From positions 110,454,153 to 110,518,152 of the forward strand of contig JASWHV010000003.1 in assembly GCA_030760725.1 (NCBI GenBank): a stretch of 64,000 nucleotides of DNA. The letters run 5' to 3'. The DNA comes from Neostapfia colusana (Eukaryota > Streptophyta > Magnoliopsida > Poales > Poaceae). Both the position numbers and the translations under genes were made by a program. This document shows, piece after piece, positions 1 through 9,778 of the stretch. Below the pieces are notes generated by a model. The model was not told the DNA's origin and ran no database searches. It was given only the letters and a program-made list of their open reading frames with translations. Position 1 is the stretch's first letter, and the number at the start of each line of letters is the position of its first letter.

Positions 1-1610
1 GGAGATATTGCTAAGGGAGTAACTACTAGATCTCAAATTGCAAATTTTTGTGAACACTATTCTTTTGTGTCTTTTCTAGAGCCATACAGGGTAGAAGAAG
101 CCTTAAGGGATCCAGACTGGGTGATTGCAATGCAAGAGGAGCTGAACAACTTCAAAAGAAATGAAGTATGGGAGCTGGTGGAAAGACCAAGGGCGAACAT
201 CGTTGGAACCAAATGGGTCTTTCGGAACAAGCAAGATGAACATGGAGTAGGACAAGAAATAAAGCGAGGTTGGTGGCCAAAGGTTACTCTCAGGTGGAAG
301 GTTTGGACTTCAATGAAACTTTCGCTCCTGTAGCTAGACTTGAGTCCATTCGCATTTTATTGGCATATGCTACTCACCATAATTTAAAGTTGTATCAAAT
401 GGACGTCAAGAGTGCCTTCCTCAATGGTCCGATAAAGGAGGAAGTCTATGTGGAGCAGCCACCAGGGTTCGAAGATCAGGAGTATCCCAACCATGTCTAT
501 AAACTGCGTAAGGCTCTCTATGGCCTCAAACAGGCTCCTCGAGCCTGGTATGAGGGCCTTAGAGATTTTCTGACTCAAAATGGATTCAAAATTGGTAAAG
601 ATGACTATACACTCTTTACTAAACATTTTAATGATCATTTATTCATATGTCAAATTTATGTTGATGACATTATCTTTGGATCCACTAACAAGTCCTTCTG
701 TGAAGAATTTAGCAAAATAATGACAGACAGGTTCGAGATGTCAATGATGGGTGAATTGAAGTTCTTCTTGGGATTTCAAGTGAAGCAACTGAGAGAAGGT
801 ACATTTATAAGCCAAACTAAATATACACAAGACATTCTCAAGAAATTCAATATGGACAAAGCCAAGCCCATCAAGACACCCATGGCCATCAACGGACATC
901 TCGACCTCAATGAAGACGGTCCAAATGTGGACCAAAAGGTATATCGGTCCATGATTGGCTCCTTACTTTATTTATGTGCATCTAGGCCAGATATTATGCT
1001 TAGTGTTTGCATGTGTGCAAGGTTTCAAGACGCACCTAAAGAGTGTCACTTAATTGCTGTAAAAAGAATCCTAAGGTACCTTGTGCACACACCCAACTTG
1101 GGCCTTTGGTATCCCAAAAGATCCAAGTTTAACATGATAGGGTATTCCGACGCCGACTATGCAGGATGCAAAGTCGATAGAAAGAGCATGTCAGGGACTT
1201 GTCAATTTCTTGGTAGGTCCCTAGTTTCTTGGTCATCTAAAAAGCAGAACTCCATTGCTCTTTCCACAACGGAAGCGGAGTATGTTGCAGCCGGTAGTTG
1301 TTGTGCGCAACTACTTTGGATGCGACAGACTCTTAGGGACTACGGCTACAATCTAAGTCATATCCCGCTTCTATGCGATAATGAAAGTGCTATAAAAATT
1401 GCACACAACCCTGTAGAGCACTCAAGAACTAAGCACATAGATATCCGTCATCACTTTCTTAGAGATCATTCATTAAAAGGTGACATTGCTATTTCAAATG
1501 TTAGGACTGAAAAACAACTTGCGGATATTTTTACCAAACCATTAGACGAGAAAAGGTTTTGTGAACTAAGAAATGAGCTAAACATTCTTGACTCTCGAAA
1601 TGTGACTTGA
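1..1610 (+). pseudogene. pol: Copia pol: reverse transcriptase and RNase H (element A)
   Basis: This is the C-terminal half of a Ty1-copia polyprotein, which copies element RNA into DNA. It reads from base 1 in one frame to about 250, then continues in another frame to the stop at 1608-1610. One base appears lost near 248-252, so the protein is broken there. Reverse transcriptase motifs follow: WVFRNKQDE, LVAKGYSQVEG-like text, QMDVKSAFLNG, YGLKQAPRAWY and the catalytic YVDDI at about 657-671. RNase H motifs come next: YSDADYAGC, STTEAEYVAA, HIDIRHHFLRD and QLADIFTKPL. Apart from the frameshift the frame is open to its natural end, so this copy is fairly young. Protease and integrase must lie left of the window. 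Confidence 0.92.
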
Positions 1611-2498
1611 AACATTGCATACCTGGTTGCAACTCAAAATGTTCCTTTGTATTGTTAAAAATGCTCCTCTTCTCCTTTTCCACTCAGAAAACTACCTTAA
1701 TGAAGAAATCTTGTGGATTATGACCATTGTTTGATTTCTGATTGCCTACTGGTCGTAATCACCAAGACTATTTGCAAAATTATTGTCCTTGGATCACTAT
1801 TAATCATCTATATATGTATCAGGTCTGTTGGAAACGGACTAGTCCGATTTTCAACCGGACTAGTCTGGACAGACAACAGTTAGGTTAACTAAGAGGCACC
1901 GGACTAGTCCGCTACCATGACCGGACTAGTCCGGTCAGTCGCATATAGAAGCAGTTGGCCGGACCAAACGCCTCCCTCTCCACTCATAAGCACTTTGTCT
2001 CACCCTCTCTCCTAAACCCTACTCCCAAAGTGATTTTCGAGTTGAGCCCTCAAACTCGGAGTTTTCTCCGTGAAAAAGTCTCTTCTCAACAGGGGATCCT
2101 ACTTTACGGACTCATCCGGATAGACTCTTGCTCCTTCAACGCGAATCTTCAAATCTTGGTAAATCCCCCCCTAAAACCAAAATCTCAATTTTTCTAGCTC
2201 TAGCTAGTTTCCTTTGATTTCAAAAGGATGTACATTGCATAAATAGAGGTATTCCTACCACTTTCCTGCCCTTGTGTCCTTAGATAGGAGATTTGTTTCA
2301 AATGAAACATTCAATTTAGGGTTCTTATGCTAGGCCGGACTAGTCCGGCGCTCAGATGCGGACAAGTCCGGTCCACCGGACTAGTCCACACTCTGAAACC
2401 GGACAAGTCCGGTCTCTGACAGTTGAACCCCTACATTCCCATTTGAAGTCGATAATGCGTCCATTTGCATCTAATCCTTAAACTCCTTATCAGGCATC
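1611..2498 (+). other. Spacer and putative leader ahead of Sirevirus ORF2
   Basis: This 0.9 kb separates pol from the second ORF. It carries eight copies of a palindrome of the form CCGGACTAGTCCGG or CCGGACAAGTCCGG (starts near 1834, 1855, 1899, 1921, 2335, 2358, 2376, 2399). Between the two clusters lies pyrimidine-rich leader-like sequence (1955-2160). It is followed by a possible splice donor (GGTAAAT near 2158) and a possible acceptor (CTTATCAG, ending about 2492) six bases before the ORF2 start codon. A TATA-like ATCTATATATG lies near 1806. I infer that ORF2 may have its own promoter and a leader intron; RNA would be needed to show it. An 80-codon open frame at 1955-2197 lies in the leader and has no recognisable product. 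Confidence 0.55.
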
Positions 2499-4007
2499 AT
2501 GTCTTCGGGCTCAGATGACGGCTCTTTTCACCTTGACGAAGAAGTTCAATGTGAAAGAGTGAGGAGAGCTAAGGAGGGAGTGATGAAGAAGAGACATGAT
2601 GTCAATGCTCACTCTCCACCCTCCGACGACAATCTACCTAAGAAGAGGAATGTCATTGTCAAAAGGCCTCAAAGGAAAGATGCTGCTGAGGGCTCATCAG
2701 GGCCAAAAAGAGTTCTCAATAAAGGGAAGGGACTTGCTAGTGGCCCCATTGGGCCTCTGAAAATGAAAAATCCCGTTCACCACAACAGGCAGCCTTCAAG
2801 TGAGGATTTCACTGGAAAAGGGAATGAGCTAGCTGATAACTTCAGGAAGCTTGAAGTGTATGACCGACCTAAACAATGTTCTGATCCAAGGTTCTGGAGC
2901 AACTTCCATGCAGACTACTACGAGCATGTGTACATGAAGATGAAGAATCCTGTAGTAGAGAGTCAATGGCTAAATGTTGAATACCTGAAGTCGAAGAGGT
3001 ATCCTGCCTTTCGTGAGATGGTGGAGGCCTTAGAGAGGCACGGTCTGACGGACCTGCTATCCTTTGAGTATGACTGGAACAATGAAGTTATTACCCAGTT
3101 TTACTCCACTCTCTACTTTGCTCGTGGTGATGGAGACAGTCTTACTTGGATGACTCATGGTTCAAAGTACAGTGTCACTTATGATGACTTTGCTAGGATT
3201 CTTCACCTCCAACACACTTTGGATCATGAACTGGTCATCCATAATCTGAAACCCCTGGAGAAGGAAGAGCTTGAGTTTCTCTATGACACAAGGATGCCAT
3301 ATGTTCCTCCCACAATCAAATATCTGAAGCCCTTCTTTGTGGTCCTCAATAGAGTCTTGAGAAAGACTATAGCTCCGAAGGATGGAGGTGTGGGAACTAT
3401 ACAAGGGACCTTGAGGACTCTCATGAAGGTCATTAGTGGAAGGAGACCATTCAATGTTTTTGAGTATATCTACAATGACATCGTGAACATCTCGATCACC
3501 CCCAATAGGTCCTGTGGATATGCACCATATATCATGTACATGATTGAGAAAGTGACGGGACTCGAGTTCATCAAGGATGTCAAGCATGCGGGGTTGAAGC
3601 CGCAAAAACCCACCGAGTACACTCTCCCCCCGGCTCCAACTGCCCCGTCCTCTCCACCAGTGGAGAGGAGATCAAAGCAAGCTCATGATGTTACTAGATC
3701 TGCAGCTGCTCCTCCTGGGTCTCCACCTGCACAAGAATCATCCAGTGGCATCCTCAAGGTGCTCTCCTCCATCTTTGCCTGCTGCCACAAGATCGAAGGC
3801 AGGCAGCGCAAGGAAAAGCTTGCAAGAAAGAAACACCAACAGTATGTCAATGCCAATATCAAGTCTATCTGTGCAAAGCTTGAGATTGAGCCCGTTGGAT
3901 CACCTCCCGCCTCCGAGGACTCAGAGGAAGATCCTGCTCCCATGGATGCCGAAGTTGGTGAAGATGAAGATCAGACTGAGACTGAAGGAGAAGGCAGCGA
4001 TGAGTGA
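2499..4007 (+). CDS. Sirevirus second ORF (env-position), nuclear-looking protein
   Basis: This is an intact 502-residue frame. It resembles the grass 'putative plant transposon protein' domain (PF20167 type, from memory). The core is about residues 130-365, with FWSNFHADYYEHVYMKM, ITQFYSTLYFARG, WMTHGSKYSVTYDDFARIL, FNVFEYIYNDIV and CGYAPYIMYMIEKV. The N-terminus is charged and has a nuclear-localisation-like cluster PKKRNVIVKRPQRK at residues 47-60. A Pro/Ser-rich linker follows the core, then a short hydrophobic patch (about 416-428, too short for a confident membrane span). Next is a Lys/Arg-rich stretch, and the end is a strongly acidic tail. I see no signal peptide and no convincing transmembrane helix. 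The label 'env-like' is therefore positional only. The ATG at 2499 is chosen because a splice-acceptor-like CAG lies just upstream and B's copy also starts MS. Its diverged counterpart is at 43796-45434. Confidence 0.8.
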   Translation: MSSGSDDGSFHLDEEVQCERVRRAKEGVMKKRHDVNAHSPPSDDNLPKKRNVIVKRPQRKDAAEGSSGPKRVLNKGKGLASGPIGPLKMKNPVHHNRQPSSEDFTGKGNELADNFRKLEVYDRPKQCSDPRFWSNFHADYYEHVYMKMKNPVVESQWLNVEYLKSKRYPAFREMVEALERHGLTDLLSFEYDWNNEVITQFYSTLYFARGDGDSLTWMTHGSKYSVTYDDFARILHLQHTLDHELVIHNLKPLEKEELEFLYDTRMPYVPPTIKYLKPFFVVLNRVLRKTIAPKDGGVGTIQGTLRTLMKVISGRRPFNVFEYIYNDIVNISITPNRSCGYAPYIMYMIEKVTGLEFIKDVKHAGLKPQKPTEYTLPPAPTAPSSPPVERRSKQAHDVTRSAAAPPGSPPAQESSSGILKVLSSIFACCHKIEGRQRKEKLARKKHQQYVNANIKSICAKLEIEPVGSPPASEDSEEDPAPMDAEVGEDEDQTETEGEGSDE

Positions 4008-4403
4008 TTCCCCTCAATTTTTCCCTTTTTGGTGCCTTGATGCCAAAGGGAGAGAGATTGAGATTAGATTTGGACTCGAACTATCTAGTATTAGTTATTA
4101 AGATCTTTTGTGATCAAGGACATGTACCTATTTTAAAATCTTGTAATGCACTATTTCTTTTCTTATGTGTGATGCACTATGCTCTAATGCCTACTTATAT
4201 GTTCACTACTGTTTGTCTTTAATTTATCACATTTTGTTTATCACACACCTGTTAGGTACCCCACCATAAGGTGTGTGCATATGTGAGAAGCTTTTTGTGA
4301 ATTCCTTATTATTCTCATATGTGCACACCTTATGAAAATCAACTTTTTATTCTCAATTGTGATATCTCAAATAGCTGTCATCAATCACCAAAAAGGGGGA
4401 GAT
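4008..4403 (+). other. 3' untranslated region and polypurine tract of element A
   Basis: This is AT-rich sequence with no credible coding, ending in the purine tract AAAAAGGGGGAGATTG (about 4390-4405), from which plus-strand DNA synthesis is primed. The tract abuts the LTR start TGTAAGTGCATC. Sirevirus 3' ends in grasses have this same arrangement. Confidence 0.8.
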
Positions 4404-4678
4404 TGTAAGTGCATCTAGGATATCACTTGTGGGTTTTGGCTAATTGATGACAAGCATATGAGATCCTAAAGAAATTATTGCAGGACAAACAAAGTGAACT
4501 AGCCCGTGCACACAAAAAGGTGAAAAATAGAGTGGTGTACGAAAAGGAAGACTTTAGTGGAATTTAGAAGAGCAAAGTAGATGTAAATGTATAGGGTGTG
4601 TCTGAGAGACACATCCCAAGAGCTCATGACTTTGCGTAAGGGTAAGGGGTTTAAAAATCAACTAAAATCCACTGGACA

Positions 4679-4955
4679 CCGGACTAGTCCGTTCATGGAC
4701 CGGACTAGTCCGGTCAGCTTACTGGAATGCGACCGGACAAGTCCGGTTTTGGACCGGACTAGTCCGCTCATGTTTCTGTTGTCCTCTTTAGAGGACTGCG
4801 GACTAGTCCATCCATGTGACAGGACTAGTCCGTTAAACTTTCTTGAACCCCACTTCATATAGCACCGGACAAGTCCGGTATTAGACCGGACTAGTCCGGT
4901 TAACCCACTGGAAGTAGACCGGACAAGTCCGATCATATACCGGACTAGTCCGGTA
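4679..4955 (+). promoter_or_regulatory. Five palindrome doublets in the Sirevirus LTR U3
   Basis: Ten copies of a 14-bp palindrome (CCGGACTAGTCCGG, or the variant with ACAAGT in the centre) start at 4679/4700, 4733/4754, 4798/4820, 4865/4886 and 4919/4940. They form pairs 21-22 bp apart, with pairs 54-67 bp from each other. In three pairs the first copy is the ACAAGT form and the second the ACTAGT form. Palindrome clusters are known from LTRs of maize Sireviruses; I infer a binding site for a paired dimeric factor. Confidence 0.75.
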
Positions 4956-4984
4956 TTAGGTTTTACAACGATAACTTTTTAGAA

Positions 4985-4996
4985 ACTATATAAATG
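4985..4996 (+). promoter_or_regulatory. TATA box of Sirevirus A LTR
   Basis: ACTATATAAATG lies about 30 bp after the last of five palindrome doublets. The position fits the core promoter of an LTR, with the palindrome cluster as the upstream enhancer region. Confidence 0.65.
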
Positions 4997-5752
4997 GGTG
5001 ATCCACGGCCTCAAAAAGCAGAGACACGACTCATACTGCTTGAAACAAGAACCCTAGCGCCGCCACCTGTCCCAAGAGCTCCAAAACACATCTCCACACA
5101 TCTAAGGTGAAAAAAGGTGAAGATCAATCAAACACTTGGATTTGAGATTGGGAGATCGTCGTTCTTTCGTTGTGAGCTCTTGGGGTTTGATCTCTCTACA
5201 CTCATATTCTGCATTGTAATCTTTTTGAGTGTATTTGATCGCTTTCTCATTGTAATTCTTGTGGGAGCCCTCAACGTGTGAGGTTGCCCCACAAACTTGG
5301 TGATTACCCGTGCTAGTGGAGTCAAGTCGGCCTTGTGTGGTGACTTGAAGAGGGAAAGGGTTAGAGACCCGGCTCTGTGTGAGCCTCCTCAACGAGGACA
5401 TAGATCTCTTGGTGAGATCGAACCTCGGTAAAATTTGTGTCTCGTATGCCTCCTTGTTTTTGTTGATTATAACATCTAGTTGCTAAACTTCATAATTTGA
5501 GTTGCTAAGTCTCATTCACGGGCATAATCACACCTCACATTGTAAAATCAAAATAGAATAATTGTTGTTCTTATTTCCGCTGCTAAACAAGTTAATTCTT
5601 CTGCACAACACTTATACAATCTACACAATTCAGCACACCGGACTAGTCCGCCCACACAACCAGACTAGTCCGGTCAATCAAGTTTCTGATAATTCTATTA
5701 AGTGTGCAGGAATCTTTTAAAGGCCTATTCACCCCCCTCTAGGCCACATTCA

Positions 5753-7082
5753 TGAAGCTATACGTGGCGCCTGAATCAAATAATACTATGGCGGGATGCT
5801 GGTGGAGTTGGAACATACCCGCAAGGATTGGCTCACCATCCGGCACGTCCTCTATGGCAAGCTGGTGAATGGTGCTGGGCCTAGGGTTTGCCCGCCGCGC
5901 ATTGGTAGGGTTCCGGGGTTGATTCCTCCCCGGAAATTGTGGTGCAACTCCGCCGCCTTGCCTCTCTGGACAACTGCTGGTGAAGTGTCCTAGACGACCA
6001 CACTTGTAACATGTGGCCGCTGCTTGTGCGGTATTCGGGGGACGAAAGCCCGGCATGCGCTGCTGAGGTGCATACGCACGCGGCATCGCCCGCTGCTGCT
6101 GTTTTTGTTACGGAAGTGGTGCTGGCATTGCCGGCCTGAATGCCGGTGAAGAGTACGGCCGACTACGGAACGGCATCGACCTCTGTGGTGGCTGCCAGCG
6201 TGGACCTGATGGTGGGCGATTCACCATCTGAAACTTCTGAGAAGGACCGCTTCCTTCTCCGCTGCTTTGCGGCGCGCTTCGCTTTCTCTCCGCCGCCGCT
6301 AACTCCTTGCCGGAGTCCTCTTGAACAATCTCAGCATCAATGATGTCGTTGAGGCTGCCGCGATTGAACATCGCCAACTTGTCCTTCAGGAGCGGGTTAA
6401 GCCCCTGGTAAAAGTGGTCCCTCCGCTTCTCGTCGGTATCGGCGTGATACGATGCATAGAGCGTGAGATCGTTGAACGCCCTGGAGTATTACAGCGTGTT
6501 CCGGCTCCCTTGCTGCAGGTGTAGGAATTTCTGCGTCTTCCTCTTCATCATACCTGGCGGTATGTGATAGGCCCTGAAGGCCGTCCAGAACTCCGTCCAG
6601 GTCATAACTCGGTCGGTGGGCTGTGAAGCACAGAAGTTGGCCCACCACGCGCTCGCGGATCCTTGGAGCTGCTGGACCGCGAACTGAGTCTTGCGCTGCT
6701 CACTTATCTGGAGCAGCCCGAACTTCATCTCTATTGCGCGGAGCCAGTTGCCCGTGTCGAGAGGTTCATCTGCCCTTGAGAATACCGGGGGATGAGTCGC
6801 TAGGAAGTCGGAGTAGGAGCTCTGTTGACGCTCCTAATGGTCTTGACGTCTCTCTGGGCTAGACGTATTGGCGATAAGAGTTTGCAGCAACTCCGTGTGC
6901 TGCTGGTGAGAACCCGCCATTGACGCCACGATGTCGGCCAATGTAACCGTTGGCGGTGGTGGTGGCGGTGTCTTCTGTTGCTGTTGCTGCTGCTGTCCCG
7001 AGGAATCCTCGGGAGGCTGTTGGGAGGTCTCTCCCCCTTGGCTAGTACCCCCAACGTCCGGGTTGGCACGAGTACTAGTCAT
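5753..7082 (-). pseudogene. gag-pro: Gypsy gag and start of protease
   Basis: Gag packages element RNA and protease matures the polyprotein. The minus-strand ATG at 7082 (MTSTRANPD) follows an acceptor-like TTTGAATTTCAG. A Gln/Pro-rich N-terminus is followed by a retrotransposon gag core (QLQGSASAWWANF near 6640-6680). An Arg/Pro-rich linker and one CCHC zinc knuckle, CYKCGRLGHFTSSC (near 5965-6010), come next. Then a retropepsin begins with FDSGATYSF (near 5760-5790). The frame is broken by a shift near 6830 and by stops near 6488 and 6107. After the DSGA motif the gene is cut by the Sirevirus insertion. Confidence 0.88.
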
Positions 7083-7355
7083 TCTGAAATTCAAAACAGC
7101 AGCGATTAGCACATGTCATACTTAAAATTCCATACGCAACAGTAGGTATTGAAGTGACACATGAATAATTTGCACAACATTCACATATATTGATAAAGCA
7201 TAAACTTTATACAAGATACAATATTCCCGGGTCTCTGAGAAGTCATGCTCATGTCGTCACTATCTATACATACGCTACTGCCTATACGACATGTCACCGA
7301 TTACAAAAGTTTGGGTTACCCTATCCTAGCTGCCCTACTTGGCAACTGTAACCCC
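7083..7355 (-). other. Spacer between the extra ORF and gag
   Basis: About 270 bp of non-coding sequence. On the minus strand it ends in a pyrimidine-rich run and TTTCAG one base before the gag ATG, which looks like a splice acceptor. This would let gag be translated from a spliced RNA that skips the upstream ORF. Confidence 0.5.
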
Positions 7356-8300
7356 CTACTCGGAGTAGAACTCGACCTCCTGTGGGTCGTCCTCCTCCGG
7401 TACCTCTGCTGGTGGCTCTAGATCTACCACCTCTTCTCCCATCTCGGGTTCTCCCATTGCTGGAAGGCCCAAGACTACCGGCATGCCCACAACCGGAGGT
7501 ACGAGGTCCTGCAATGCATGCACCTCGTCCATGGCCTGGTTGTAGTCTTCTTCCCAGCCTTGCCCTTCCTCAATAGCGTCGTCCCACTCTTGAGTAAGGT
7601 CCTCATTCTTCTGGGTTAGGGTCTGCACCAGCTCTTGCAACGCCGCAATGTCGACACGGCTTTTCTTCTTCGCCTTCTTCAGACGATGCAACTGCTCATG
7701 CTGTTCATTCAGTCGCTTGATCATCGGAAGGAGCATATTGTGGAGTGCGCTGTGAGTACTCTCGAAATGGTCTCCATGGCTTGTGCTCTCCTTGAGCTTC
7801 GTGGCGAGATGCTCCGTACGAACAGCTTGGCTGTCCATCACGGCGTTTCCCGCCCTCATCTGGAGGCTGAGGTTTGCCTCCGCGGGGTTGTACCTCGGGC
7901 AACTCGGGTCTGTTGCCTCCCGGTACCTCCCTTCCACCACATGATGAGCCCGTCCCTCCACCGGAACGAGCGCGTATGAAGTGCCCTCCATAGCCTGCAC
8001 GTGTAGTTGGCAGAAACGTGACATGGTGTCACGGGCTGCCACTTGCCACATCCCCTCCGGTTGTCTACCTCTCACCGTGACGGTGAACGGCACCCAACCG
8101 GGTGGCGTAGGTCCAGCAGGGACTTCAACATGGATTGTCCACGTCTTGTTCCCCTCCTCGCCTTCTTCCTTGGCGAAGTACTGCGGCATTTGGTCGTACC
8201 CGAAATATTGAAGCATTTGACACAATGCTTCCGGATAGCCGCTGCAGTGAGAACAGTGGGACACCACCCACCCGTTCTCCAACTGTTTGTCTGCTGTCAT
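7356..8300 (-). CDS. Uncharacterised extra ORF upstream of gypsy gag
   Basis: This open frame of 314 residues starts at the minus-strand ATG at 8300 (MTADKQLENGW). I prefer it to the longer start 93 bp upstream because TTTTTACAG, a good splice acceptor, immediately precedes it. The N-terminal third is a compact domain with HCSHC, QYFGYDQMPQYF, WTIHVEVPAG and GMWQVAARDTMSRFCQ. Around residues 190-265 lies a charged, heptad-like region (MIKRLNEQHEQLHRLKKAKKK, then alternating charged and Leu) that should form a coiled coil. The C-terminus is acidic and Pro-rich. I do not recognise the family; similar hypothetical proteins occur in grass genomes, probably all from such elements. An intact frame next to a broken gag is notable. 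Function is unknown; RNA binding or particle interaction is only speculation. Confidence 0.7.
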   Translation of the reverse strand: MTADKQLENGWVVSHCSHCSGYPEALCQMLQYFGYDQMPQYFAKEEGEEGNKTWTIHVEVPAGPTPPGWVPFTVTVRGRQPEGMWQVAARDTMSRFCQLHVQAMEGTSYALVPVEGRAHHVVEGRYREATDPSCPRYNPAEANLSLQMRAGNAVMDSQAVRTEHLATKLKESTSHGDHFESTHSALHNMLLPMIKRLNEQHEQLHRLKKAKKKSRVDIAALQELVQTLTQKNEDLTQEWDDAIEEGQGWEEDYNQAMDEVHALQDLVPPVVGMPVVLGLPAMGEPEMGEEVVDLEPPAEVPEEDDPQEVEFYSE

Positions 8301-9760
8301 CTGTAAAAATGTATTTGAGATAGTAAACCATTGAGTTATAACATACGATATGTTATTAAACTCACACAACTTGGAAATACAGTTCAAATTCAAACAAATT
8401 TGACTGCTGATCTGCTGTCTGCATGACAGCCCTGACCAGTTTCCATTTCAACCTGATTTAGTCCATACTAAAAGCAAAACTAATTCTGGAGCTCAACATC
8501 AAAGTTAAAGCTAACTTCAATAGCTTTCCATAAAGTGTTTGCTTGGCCTAAGATCTGTCCTGGTTCAAAAGTTATGAGATGTCAAAGTTAACAGAATTTC
8601 TGGAGAAAATTGGACAGCACCTCCCTGCTTTAGGCACTGATTTAATCCAAGAATTTCAGTTAATTCTACCCCCAATCTGACAAAACTTTCTCTTGCAAAG
8701 TTGTAACCCATCTCATAAGATTTCCAGAACTACCTTATTTTCTATTTTTGGATTTTTATGCAGGAAGTTATACTCAATTTACAGAGAGTATACAGAGAGT
8801 CCTTGCCCTGCCCTGTTTTCTGGACAGTTTCAACTCTACTGCATTTTTCGATTGGTTAAGGGATGAAACACCTCTGGACCTCCACAGAGAAGTTGTAGAA
8901 CTCTTCCAAAGATTTCCATAAATGTATAATATGATCCAAATATCGAAATAACTCAACCTCTAACCTCTGATTAACTTCAGCCTTAATTCAGCTGAAAACA
9001 GAGTGTTCTGTCCTTATCAACCTATAAGTTGAAAACTTGTTAACTTTGAATATCCTGATTAAGGGAAGAGGTTACAGCAAAGTTTTAGTGCTTTGGATCA
9101 AGACCTTCAAGTTTTATAATGAAGTAGTTCATTTAGTGGAGTGTGACGTCGATGCGTCACCAGATCATGTTGGTACTACGTCCTCACAAAGAAAAACCTA
9201 TACCGGACTTAGCTGGCTTCGTTAGTTCAGTGGCACTAAACGTCACTCGCACACGGGTGCTACACGTCTACCGTTTCATGGTTAGACTACCTGCAGAAAC
9301 TCAAACAATCATCAGACTCGGCTGCACACCGAGCCCGGTATCCATACAGTTCGTACACCCGGCCGTCATCACTCGCCCAGATGTTCTCAAGCCAAACACG
9401 CCTTGAGTTACATGTTCACGTTTCAGACCACGTGACGGGGTCTCCCAAATTGCACCATGCACGCCAGGGACAGACGTTGCTCGAATACCCCAAACGACAT
9501 GAAGAGTCGTAGAGGATATCAAAGCGGGTCGGGTTACCTGCCACCCGTGGGGCTCCACCCTTCAGCTTGTGCGCACTGGTGGACAGCGCTTACGTGCACC
9601 CCCTGAGACATACACGTCCCGAGATGCACAATTTTCCGACATAAACAAGTAGGTTAGTATGCCACTTTCTATACACTAATAACATCCTTATATGGGCTAC
9701 TAACTCGTTTCTCACTGGATTTTTGAAAAAGATGACCTTTTTAGTGCGTTAACCTCAAGC
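8301..9760 (-). other. Gypsy leader between PBS and first ORF
   Basis: This is 1.46 kb of non-coding leader. The stretch from about 9150 to 9700 closely matches the internal region of the gene-less element at 24350-24930. In both, on the element's sense strand, GACTCTTCATGT, a GCGTGCAT block, GAGACCCC, CTGCAGGTA, CGTGTGCGAG, GTTTAGTGCCAC and GTAGTACC occur in the same order. It ends in TTTTTACAG before the first ORF, so an intron is likely. Confidence 0.7.
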
Positions 9761-9774
9761 GAGCTGTGATACCA
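9761..9774 (-). promoter_or_regulatory. Primer-binding site of the gypsy element
   Basis: Minus-strand TGGTATCACAGCTC lies four bases after the LTR end. It differs by one base from the usual initiator tRNA-Met site TGGTATCAGAGC, which is present unchanged in the gene-less element at 24115. Confidence 0.85.
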
Positions 9775-9778
9775 ACGC

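Larger units (their letters stand above)
1..5752 (+). mobile_element. Sirevirus-like Ty1-copia retrotransposon A, 3' part
   Basis: The window opens inside the pol gene of a plus-strand Ty1-copia element and runs through its 3' LTR. The order is reverse transcriptase/RNase H, a long spacer, a second ORF in the position called env-like in Sireviruses, a purine tract and an LTR. A second ORF between pol and LTR, and an LTR end containing CTATTCACCCCCCTCTAGG, are hallmarks of the Sirevirus (SIRE/Maximus, maize Opie/Ji) lineage. The 5' half lies outside the window. The element sits inside the protease of a minus-strand gypsy element: the gypsy reading frame resumes just past 5752. The far flank is not visible, so no target-site duplication can be shown. 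Confidence 0.9.
4404..5752 (+). repeat. 3' LTR of Sirevirus A
   Basis: The LTR is about 1,349 bp. It starts TGTAAGTGCATCTAGG straight after the purine tract. The right end is set by comparison with the LTR of element B (41764-43344), whose end reads CTAGGCAACTTTCA; here it reads CTAGGCCACATTCA. The U3 part holds ten CCGGACWAGTCCGG-type palindromes (4679-4955), and another pair lies near the 3' end (5638, 5660). Only one LTR is in the window. Confidence 0.88.

Noticed and set aside
4587..4936. Frames reading repeated DRTSP or GLVRS units
   Set aside because: These are translations of the palindrome array in the Sirevirus LTR, not a repeat protein.
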